Assembly (NCBI GenBank): GCA_030145245.1
Contig: JAQYWC010000026.1
Location: 1-48,798, forward strand
DNA: 48,798 nt
DNA from: Desulfobacterium sp.
GTDB taxonomy: Bacteria > Desulfobacterota > Desulfobacteria > Desulfobacterales > Desulfobacteraceae
Direction of reading: 5' to 3'
A model generated the notes under the pieces. It searched no databases. It was given only the letters and a program-made list of their open reading frames with translations, and was not told the DNA's origin. Both the position numbers and the translations under genes were made by a program. Shown piece after piece: positions 8,277 to 15,049 of this stretch (the first letter of the stretch is position 1; every line of letters begins with the position of its first letter).

Positions 8277-9476
8277 ATGGGTGTTCGATATAAATTTAAC
8301 CGCATGGAACTTGCCGGGTCGTTTGGTGATCTGGGGACTCTCCTGCCCCTGGCCATGGGAATGATCATGGTCAATGGCCTGAACCCTTACGGGCTGTTTC
8401 TATCCATTGGTTTGTTCTATATTCTTTCCGGGATCTATTATGGGGTGACGGTTCCTGTCCAGCCCATGAAGGTGATTGGCTCCTATGCCATTGCCACGGC
8501 CTTGAGTTCCTCCCAGATCGCGGCTTCAGGACTTTTGGTGGGGTTGCTCCTCCTGGTGGTGGGGGGGACCGGAGCCATCACGGTGGTGGGCCGGTATATC
8601 CCAAAATCCGTGATCCGGGGCGTTCAGATGGCAACCGGAACCCTGTTGATGGCCCAGGGCGTAAAATTCATGGTGGGCACCTCAAAATTTCAACTCCTCC
8701 AGGCCGCGGCTGAACCTTACCTGACCATCCAGAGTGTCGGGGGCATCCCCATTGGTATCATCATTGGCATCGTTGGCGCCGTGATTACGCTTCTGTTCAT
8801 CGATAACAAACGATTGCCTGCAGGTATCCTGGTGATCCTCTACGGCTTTGTCCTGGGCCTGGTCTTTGGCGTCAATGACGGCCTGGGCAGTCTGAGCCCG
8901 GGTTTCTACATGCCCGAATTCCTGCCGTTTGGATTCCCCACAGGAGCTGATTTCTCCTTTGCCCTCATGGTTCTTGTGCTGCCTCAATTGCCCATGACAC
9001 TCGGAAATGCCGTTGTTGCCAATGCGGATCTGTCCAGGGGGTATTTTGACAAGGACTCCAAAAAAGTAACGTACAGGGCATTGTGCTTCAGCATGGGCCT
9101 GGCCAACGTTTTCTCTTTTCTTGTGGGAGGTATGCCGCTATGCCACGGGGCAGGGGGATTGGCAGCCCATTACAGGTTTGGTGCCCGCACGGCCGGGTCT
9201 AACCTCATGATCGGGTTGATATTTGTGCTGCTTGCCGTATTCCTGGGATCTCATATCCTGGCGGTTGTAAACCTTATTCCGTTTTCTGTGCTGGGGGTGC
9301 TCCTGATTTTTGCCGGCAGCCAGCTCGCCCTTACCATCATTGACATGAAAGAGCGAAATGACCTGTTTGTCATTGTTGTGATGCTGGGAATTACCCTGGC
9401 ATCCAATCTTGCCATGGGCTTTTGCGTAGGAATCGTCATTGCCTACGCCTTGAAATCTGAGAAACTGACCGTCTGA
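8277..9476 (+). CDS. MOT1-type molybdate/sulfate permease
   Basis: 399 residues with about 10-12 hydrophobic helices. It has hallmarks of the MFS_MOT1/SulP-related family: SFGDLGTLLPLAMG at the start, VPVQPMKVIGSYAIATA in helix 3-4, and GNAVVANADLSRGYF with GGMPLCHGAGGLAAHYRFGA further on. Family members import molybdate or sulfate across the inner membrane; both ions matter to a sulfate reducer, and sequence alone does not choose. The ATG at 8277 has GGAGAGG upstream; an in-frame ATG at 8256 has no such site. It converges tail to tail with the next gene, with no base between the stops. Confidence 0.88.
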   Translation: MGVRYKFNRMELAGSFGDLGTLLPLAMGMIMVNGLNPYGLFLSIGLFYILSGIYYGVTVPVQPMKVIGSYAIATALSSSQIAASGLLVGLLLLVVGGTGAITVVGRYIPKSVIRGVQMATGTLLMAQGVKFMVGTSKFQLLQAAAEPYLTIQSVGGIPIGIIIGIVGAVITLLFIDNKRLPAGILVILYGFVLGLVFGVNDGLGSLSPGFYMPEFLPFGFPTGADFSFALMVLVLPQLPMTLGNAVVANADLSRGYFDKDSKKVTYRALCFSMGLANVFSFLVGGMPLCHGAGGLAAHYRFGARTAGSNLMIGLIFVLLAVFLGSHILAVVNLIPFSVLGVLLIFAGSQLALTIIDMKERNDLFVIVVMLGITLASNLAMGFCVGIVIAYALKSEKLTV

Positions 9477-10724
9477 TTACAGCAAGGCGCGTTCCCCGCG
9501 TTCCCCGCGTTCCCCGCGTTCACAGGCCTGGCAGGTCAGGCTTTTCTGCCTCCTGTCCGTTGCAGGTTCAACACCGGGTGGGTTCCTCTTTTGGGACCTG
9601 TATCTTTTTATCCACAATGTTATGCAGAGAAGAACAACAGGGTCGGTTGTTTCAAACGCCTGGCCCGGCAGGTAGAGTTGAGCCGTTTCCAGTAAGCTTG
9701 CCCAGACCAGGACAAACAGGGTCGATTGTTTCCAGGGGGTTCCCGTTTCCTCCATGAGCCACCCAAGGCTGCCCAGGAAGAAAAGTTTTTCAAACAGGGC
9801 GATGGTGCCTGCAAGGACAGGGTTGGATAGAAATCCGTCAAAGGGCAGGAGGGTGAATTCACCAGCCCCGGCTGAAAAGTGAAACGGCCAAAGCCCGTCA
9901 ATGGTCAGCATGAGCCACAAAAGAACCAGGAGCACGCCGGGTCGTCCGGGGGATCCCTTAAGCCAGGCCGTCCAGATCACCATGGCAAATATTCCCCCGG
10001 CTGCCGTGGAGATGGTTTCCATGCGCCCGTCAACCATTACTACCAGGATAAAGGTGGTAAGAACCGTGCCCATGCAGTGGCTTGTTTTCAGCGCCCTCTG
10101 TTGTGATGATGAGATCATGTGAAAAAAGAGTGTCCAGGCAACCGAGGCCTGGGCAAACCCATGGAAGGAAACATTGGGGAAGAAAAAAAGGTCCTTGATG
10201 GAATGGGTAAGATCGGATAAGTGGGGGGAGGGGATGGCAGGAACGATCCTTGAGATGATCCAGCAGCAGCCGATGACCAGGGGAGCCGTAAGCCAGAGCT
10301 CATTGGATCTTCGTCCGCCAAGGAACCTGAGGCGGTCCAGGCGTCCCATGATGCTGCCTGAAAGGATGCCAAGGGTTGCAGCGATCACTGCAGCCATGGC
10401 TGGAACCCTGGTGTAGATAAACAGGTGGGACCCCTGGAGAAATAGTTCCATTAAGAGGCCTGTTGCCACAAGGCTGACCACGGACAGGGAATTGTTTTTC
10501 GTAAGCGCTCGGATGCCGAGGAAGCCGAATATTGCGTATAACATGAAAGTGACCACCAGTTCCCCGGGGTCCTTGAAGTTGAGGCTGAAACCATGGTTTT
10601 TTATCAGTTCCAGGGTGGGTGAATGGCTGTGGAAATGAAACGGGTAGGTGTTGCTGTAGACGATGAGAAAGGCAAATACCATGAAAAAAAGAAATTCTGT
10701 TTTAGCGGTCTGAAATTTTAACAT
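9477..10724 (-). CDS. Multi-pass membrane protein with VanZ-like segment
   Basis: About 415 residues and nine or more hydrophobic helices. The C-terminal half has a VanZ-like pattern (ASLLETAQLYLPGQAFETTD, with Glu/Gln before a PG and a following Asp). The extreme C-terminus is a hydrophilic tail built from an in-frame 9-bp DNA repeat (Gly-Glu-Arg repeated). The ATG at 10724 (MLKFQTAKTEF) is chosen over a TTG at 10760; neither has an obvious ribosome-binding site. It is divergent from the TIGR03790 gene with only 15 bp between the start codons. Role unknown. Confidence 0.7.
   Translation of the reverse strand: MLKFQTAKTEFLFFMVFAFLIVYSNTYPFHFHSHSPTLELIKNHGFSLNFKDPGELVVTFMLYAIFGFLGIRALTKNNSLSVVSLVATGLLMELFLQGSHLFIYTRVPAMAAVIAATLGILSGSIMGRLDRLRFLGGRRSNELWLTAPLVIGCCWIISRIVPAIPSPHLSDLTHSIKDLFFFPNVSFHGFAQASVAWTLFFHMISSSQQRALKTSHCMGTVLTTFILVVMVDGRMETISTAAGGIFAMVIWTAWLKGSPGRPGVLLVLLWLMLTIDGLWPFHFSAGAGEFTLLPFDGFLSNPVLAGTIALFEKLFFLGSLGWLMEETGTPWKQSTLFVLVWASLLETAQLYLPGQAFETTDPVVLLCITLWIKRYRSQKRNPPGVEPATDRRQKSLTCQACERGERGERGERALL
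9489..9521. repeat. 9-bp tandem repeat (GCGTTCCCC), 3 full copies and a partial one
   Basis: Units at 9489-9497, 9498-9506 and 9507-9515, then six bases of a fourth. It codes for the Gly-Glu-Arg tail of the membrane protein on the minus strand, in frame, so copy-number change would not break the gene. Confidence 0.9.
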
Positions 10725-10739
10725 GGGGGCAAATAGAGT

Positions 10740-11915
10740 ATGAACACAAGCCGTTGTCAAGAAAAGAAACCACGGCCAAGCAATTCCTTCCGGATGATAG
10801 CCCCGGTTATTGCTGTGGTCATCGGCGTGGTTATCCTGGCCATGCCGTGTGTGGCAAGGGCCCTTGACCCCGACGAGATCCTTGTGATTGCCAACCGGAA
10901 CGCCTCAAGCAGCCTGGGCCTTGCCCGTTATTATATGGAACAGCGTAAGATTCCTGAAGACAATCTCCTGGCCGTATGGATCACCGACAGGGAGGTGTGT
11001 ACAAGGGAGGCGTATCTTAAAAAGGTGGCGGCTCCTGTAAGGCGATACCTTGAGAGTGAGAAAGGACGGAATATCCGGTGCCTTGTGACCATGTACGGAA
11101 TGCCCCTCAAGATCTCACCCCCCAAGTCCGGTGGGGAGGAAAAAGGGGAGAAGAAGAAAACAGACGATAAATGGGCGGCCCTGGATTCGGAACTCTCCCT
11201 TGTGCGCCGGGAATCGTACCCCCTGGAATTCTGGCTTGCCAACCCTTTTTACTATCCCCTGAGGGACTCCGAACTGGAGATAAAAAAAAGCGATGTGACC
11301 ATGGTTTGCCGCCTGGACGGTCCGGATTCAGAAACCGTGAAACGGGTGATCAATGACTCCATCGAGACCGAGAAGCACGGACTTGCCGGGAACGCCTATT
11401 TTGATGCCAGGTGGCCGGAACCCGGTGACGACAAAAAGCTCGCCGGCTATGCCCTGAACGACAAGCTCATCCATCTTGCGGCAAGGACCGTCAGGGAAAG
11501 CAAGCTTGCCAAGGTGGTCCTGGATGACACAGGCCGCTTGTTTCAGTCCGGGGATTGCCCTGATGCCGCCCTCTACTGCGGCTGGTACAGCCTTGCCAAC
11601 TATGTGGATGCCTTTACCTGGCGCAGGGGGGCGGTCGGGTTCCATGTGGCAAGCAGCGAATGCACCACCCTGAAACAAAAGGGCAGCAACGTGTGGTGCA
11701 AGCGGATGCTTGAAAAGGGGATTGCCGCCACTGTGGGGCCTGTTGGCGAGCCCTATGTCCAGTCGTTTCCCAATCCCGAGATCTTTTTCAGGCTCCTTTG
11801 CGACGGCTACCTCACCCTGGTGGAAAGCTATTATGTCAGTCTTCCGTTCGTGTCATGGAAAATGGTTCTTATTGGTGATCCCCTTTACCGACCCTATAAA
11901 AAATTCCGGAAATAA
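10740..11915 (+). CDS. TIGR03790-family secreted protein
   Basis: 391 residues. The N-terminus has a basic region and a hydrophobic stretch ending in VARA, giving a signal peptide of about 40 residues from the ATG at 10740; an ATG at 10797 would give a shorter, more typical one, and neither has a clear ribosome-binding site. The mature part starts DPDEILVIANRNASSSLGLA and carries LARYYMEQRKIPEDNLLAVW and RCLVTMYGMPLKI, which I recognise as the TIGR03790 family of unknown function. The C-terminus (VGEPYVQSFPNPEIFF, VSWKMVLIGDPLYRPY) resembles the end of caspase-like/gingipain-type secreted proteins. The divergent VanZ-like gene may be functionally linked. Confidence 0.8.
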   Translation: MNTSRCQEKKPRPSNSFRMIAPVIAVVIGVVILAMPCVARALDPDEILVIANRNASSSLGLARYYMEQRKIPEDNLLAVWITDREVCTREAYLKKVAAPVRRYLESEKGRNIRCLVTMYGMPLKISPPKSGGEEKGEKKKTDDKWAALDSELSLVRRESYPLEFWLANPFYYPLRDSELEIKKSDVTMVCRLDGPDSETVKRVINDSIETEKHGLAGNAYFDARWPEPGDDKKLAGYALNDKLIHLAARTVRESKLAKVVLDDTGRLFQSGDCPDAALYCGWYSLANYVDAFTWRRGAVGFHVASSECTTLKQKGSNVWCKRMLEKGIAATVGPVGEPYVQSFPNPEIFFRLLCDGYLTLVESYYVSLPFVSWKMVLIGDPLYRPYKKFRK

Positions 11916-11963
11916 TAGTTGTGTTTGGATTGTCAAACTGCTAATTACCCTCCCTTGTGAATA

Positions 11964-12030
11964 AGCCCGTATAATCCTGATAGCCTGGTTCAGGAGTCTC
12001 TACCGGATGGCCTTCCATCCGACTATGGGT
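11964..12030 (+). promoter_or_regulatory. Purine riboswitch aptamer, guanine class
   Basis: The sequence fits the three-way junction. P1 pairs GCCCGT (11965-11970) with ATGGGT (12025-12030). J1/2 is ATAATC (11971-11976). P2 pairs CTGA with TCAG around a TAGCCTGG loop. J2/3 holds the conserved GTCTCTACC, P3 is CGGAT/ATCCG, and J3/1 is GACTAT. The base that reads the ligand (position 74 of the xpt aptamer) is C at 12023, predicting guanine or hypoxanthine rather than adenine. Both loops differ from the common sequence but could still kiss (GG of L2 with CC of L3). It lies about 100 bp before the purine permease gene. A hairpin at 12039-12061 may belong to the expression platform. Confidence 0.9.
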
Positions 12031-12131
12031 AATGGCGGTGCTGCGTATTTCCTATGCGGCATGGGCCAGGGAGACTCCTTTATCTGTTTCTGTGTTGTAC
12101 GGGTTCTGAGACAACAACAAGGAGATTTTTA

Positions 12132-13187
12132 ATGGAGTATTTGAAAGATTTAATGGCGGCCCTGAGCGTAATCCTCAATGGTCTGCCCCAGGGGCTTCTG
12201 GCCATGTCCTTTGGATTTGCATCCGTGCCCACTGCCCTTGCCTTTGTGGCCGGTGCCGCAGGCTGCCTCTTTTTCAGCTGTGTCGCCCCCATCTCGTTCC
12301 AGGCCGAAACCATTACCCTCGCCGGCACCATGGGAAAAAACATGAGAGAGCGCCTTTCCATGATTTTTTTCGGGGCGGCGGCCATGGCCACCATCGGCGT
12401 GTTCGGCTTTTTAGAGAAGATCGTCACCTTTGTGGGGCCTGCCATCACAAGCGGGATGATGGCAGGGGTCGGGATCATGCTCACCAAGGTGGCCATTGAT
12501 ATGGCAACAAAGAACAAGGCCGTGGGCTTCACCTCCATTGGCGTGGGATTTATCACCTACATGTTGACCAAGGATCTTGTCTACACCATCACGGTTTCGG
12601 TCATGCTTTCAAGCGTTATCGCCATTGTTCTGAAGCAGAAGACAGAGATCAACCCCAACGCCTCGGAGCAGCTCAAGCTCCAGAAGCTCATTATCAATCC
12701 CTCGGTTGTCCGGGGAGCCCTTGCCATGGTCTGCCTCAACATCGGCGCCAACATCGCCTTTGGCAAGATCACCGGCAACATTGCCGGGTCATCGGTGAAT
12801 GTGGACCACCTTGCCATCTACAGCAGCCTTGCCGACATGGCCTCCTCCCTGTTTGGCGGCGGTCCTGTGGAGTCGATCATCTCGGCCACGGGAAGCGCCC
12901 CCCATCCGGTGTTCTCAGGGGTGTTGATGATGTCCATCATGGCGATTATTCTCTTTGCCGGGCTCCTGCCCAGGATCGGCAGGTTTGTTCCCAGTGAATC
13001 CATTGCCGGCTTTCTCTTTGTGCTGGGGGCCATCGTTACCGTGCCCATCAACGCTGCCTCGGCCCTGTCCGGTTCAGGTTCCGTTGTGGGAGGGGTCACC
13101 ATGGCTGTGACAGCTATCACAGACCCGTTCCTGGGAATGGTTGCAGGACTTGTTGTAAAACTGTTAGGATCAATGGTAGGGCTTTAA
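12132..13187 (+). CDS. NCS2/AzgA-like purine permease
   Basis: 351 residues with about 10-12 hydrophobic helices. It is shorter than the usual ~430-460 but has NCS2-type features: SCVAPISFQAETITLAG, VGPAITSGMMAGVG and a conserved SSLFGGGPVESIISATGSAP segment akin to the substrate-binding helix of purine permeases. The ATG at 12132 follows AAGGAGATTTTTA; upstream in-frame codons lie in the leader. The guanine-type riboswitch and the phosphoribosyltransferase 20 bp downstream support guanine, hypoxanthine or xanthine uptake. Exact substrate is inferred. Confidence 0.85.
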   Translation: MEYLKDLMAALSVILNGLPQGLLAMSFGFASVPTALAFVAGAAGCLFFSCVAPISFQAETITLAGTMGKNMRERLSMIFFGAAAMATIGVFGFLEKIVTFVGPAITSGMMAGVGIMLTKVAIDMATKNKAVGFTSIGVGFITYMLTKDLVYTITVSVMLSSVIAIVLKQKTEINPNASEQLKLQKLIINPSVVRGALAMVCLNIGANIAFGKITGNIAGSSVNVDHLAIYSSLADMASSLFGGGPVESIISATGSAPHPVFSGVLMMSIMAIILFAGLLPRIGRFVPSESIAGFLFVLGAIVTVPINAASALSGSGSVVGGVTMAVTAITDPFLGMVAGLVVKLLGSMVGL

Positions 13188-13207
13188 ACGGAACAAGAGG
13201 TGGTGTT

Positions 13208-13753
13208 ATGGATAAGACATATCGATTGGAAGTGGCAGGGGTGGTTCGTGAACTTCCCATCATTCAGATAAGTGATACCCTTTGTATTGCAAGCTTTGTG
13301 ATTCTCGGGGATACCGTGGTGGTCAAGGCTGCGGCACCCAGGCTGGTGGAACGGCTGCCGGAGGTGGACGTGATCGTCACAGCCGAGGCCAAGGGCATCC
13401 CCCTGGCCCATGAGGTCTCTCACCTCCTCGGCATGGAGCGGTATTATGTGGCCAGAAAGAGCATCAAGGCCTATATGAGCGATCCGGTGGTGGACGGGGT
13501 CAACTCCATCACCACCACGGAAAAGCAGATGCTTTGCCTGGACGGCAACGATGCCAAGGCGATCAAGGGCAAGCGGGTCGCCATCGTGGATGATGTGATC
13601 AGCACCGGGGAATCCCTGGAAGCCCTGGTGCGCCTGGTCAAGGCCGCAGGCGGGATTGTTACGGCCAAGGCCGCCATTCTGGCCGAAGGAGATGCGGCCC
13701 AACGGGAGGACATTATCTTCCTTGGGGAGCTGCCGCTCTTCCCTATTAAATAA
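13208..13753 (+). CDS. Purine phosphoribosyltransferase (Apt/Xpt-like)
   Basis: 181 residues, type I phosphoribosyltransferase fold. The PRPP-binding motif is VAIVDDVISTGES (~120-132), preceded by TAEAKGIPLAHEVSHLLG and a flexible-loop region with SITTTEKQML. The layout resembles adenine and xanthine PRTs; the guanine-class riboswitch upstream of the operon argues for xanthine, guanine or hypoxanthine. It converts an imported base and PRPP to a nucleotide in the cytoplasm. The ribosome-binding site is AGAGGTGG before the ATG. It is the second gene of the riboswitch operon and ends at a hairpin. Confidence 0.88.
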   Translation: MDKTYRLEVAGVVRELPIIQISDTLCIASFVILGDTVVVKAAAPRLVERLPEVDVIVTAEAKGIPLAHEVSHLLGMERYYVARKSIKAYMSDPVVDGVNSITTTEKQMLCLDGNDAKAIKGKRVAIVDDVISTGESLEALVRLVKAAGGIVTAKAAILAEGDAAQREDIIFLGELPLFPIK

Positions 13754-13761
13754 TTAGGCGC

Positions 13762-13786
13762 AGGAGCCCGGTTGAGCCGGGCTCCT
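13762..13786 (+). terminator. GC-rich hairpin after the purine operon
   Basis: Arms AGGAGCCCGG (13762-13771) and CCGGGCTCCT (13777-13786) form a 10-bp stem with a 5-base loop, 9 bp after the phosphoribosyltransferase stop. TAGG/CCTA can extend the stem past a bulge. No strong T-run follows. Confidence 0.7.
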
Positions 13787-13885
13787 CCTAATGATATGGC
13801 AATATTCTTGCTATCTTTTTGATCATGTTGTATCGGGAATAAGGTTGAAGAATGCTAAAAAGTATCTTTCAGAGGAGGCATTATA

Positions 13886-14650
13886 ATGAAAACGGGCAGA
13901 TGGCTGCTAGCAGTTTTCATGCTTGCCTGTGTTACATTTTGCCATGCCGGGGAACCGGTTATAATCGTGTCCGATGATTATGAACCTTACACATCATCAA
14001 AAAACAGCGGTTCTGGTGTCATCCTTGATATTGTGAAACAGGTGTTTGACGAAAGTCATATTGAAACGGTGTTCAAATTTTATCCGTGGAAGCGGTGCGA
14101 GGCGAATGTGGCGAAAGGAAATGCCTTTGCCGCGGTCCCGTATTTTAAAACTGAGGAGCGGCTGCGAAAATATAATTTTTCTGATCCGATAATATATTCT
14201 TTCAACAGGTTTTTTTACAATAAAGAAAAGTTTCCAAAGGGGGTTGAATGGAACATCCTGGAAGATTTCCGGGGATACACGATGGGCTGTATCCTCGGAT
14301 ACTGGTACATGCCTGCATTCGAAAGGGCCGGGTTAAGAACTGAGGCCGTTGACAGCGATTTGCAGAATATGGAAAAACTTATCAACCGGCGGATAGACTT
14401 CACAATCCTTGATGAACGGACAGGACTGTGGATGCTCCGCGAGCATTTTCCTAACGAAACCGGAAAAATCGGAATGCTGGATAAACCAGAAAGCTTCATA
14501 CAATTTTATTTGCTTATTTCCAGAACCTATCCCAATACTGCCAGGATAACGGAGCAATTCAACAACGGACTGCGGATGCTTAAACAAAAAGGCGGTTACA
14601 GGAAAATTCTGCAACATTACAATATGCCGGAGCATTTTGCTGTTCCTTAA
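13886..14650 (+). CDS. Periplasmic solute-binding protein, family 3 (SBP_bac_3)
   Basis: 254 residues with a 21-residue signal peptide (MKTGRWLLAVFMLACVTFCH, cut after HAG or CHA). The mature domain has the family-3 layout: VIIVSDDYEPYTSS, GVILDIVKQVFDE, FYPWKRCEANVAKGNAFAAV, and a second lobe starting ILEDFRGYTMGCILGYWY. A strong GAGGAGG precedes the ATG. It is an orphan with no permease or ATPase adjacent and is a divergent relative of the protein at 3343. It may bind amino acids or related solutes. Confidence 0.88.
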   Translation: MKTGRWLLAVFMLACVTFCHAGEPVIIVSDDYEPYTSSKNSGSGVILDIVKQVFDESHIETVFKFYPWKRCEANVAKGNAFAAVPYFKTEERLRKYNFSDPIIYSFNRFFYNKEKFPKGVEWNILEDFRGYTMGCILGYWYMPAFERAGLRTEAVDSDLQNMEKLINRRIDFTILDERTGLWMLREHFPNETGKIGMLDKPESFIQFYLLISRTYPNTARITEQFNNGLRMLKQKGGYRKILQHYNMPEHFAVP

Positions 14651-14757
14651 TCCGCAGCATTGATCACTTCGAAGAATCTCAACAATATGTTGTGTCATTT
14701 TTGGTTTTTCTGTAATCTATACCATGTCAATGTAATGGATTATAATGGGAAGGGATC

Positions 14758-14971
14758 ATGATTAAGAATCTGATTCGAATAAGTGTGGCTAACCTGATAA
14801 TCTTCTTTTTTATTACAACGACCGTTCTTGCAGATGTGAAGGTGCTGATCGACTCAAAACAAGGCCGTGCCCCCAAAAATCTACACAGACACAATACTGA
14901 TAAACACTAGGAACTATCAAACCCCTAAAGTACAGACCATCATCAATTCAAATATAAGCCAACACGACTGA
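14758..14971 (+). pseudogene. Small secreted protein gene with one frameshift
   Basis: The ATG at 14758 follows GGAAGGGATC and opens a clear signal peptide (MIKNLIRISVANLIIFFFIT, then TTVLADVKV). The frame ends after 50 codons at 14910. Removing one base in the C5/A5 run at about 14869-14880 joins it to a second frame reading PKIYTDTILINTRNYQTPKV and stopping at 14971, giving a 70-residue protein. So it is either a small frameshifted gene or a homopolymer sequencing error. I do not recognise the family. Confidence 0.5.
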
Positions 14972-15049
14972 GTCAAGGAAATATTATTCAATCCCCATAA
15001 CCCTTGCCCCTGTTTTACCTTTTGTTCTCGTACCGGTAAGGAGCAAAAA

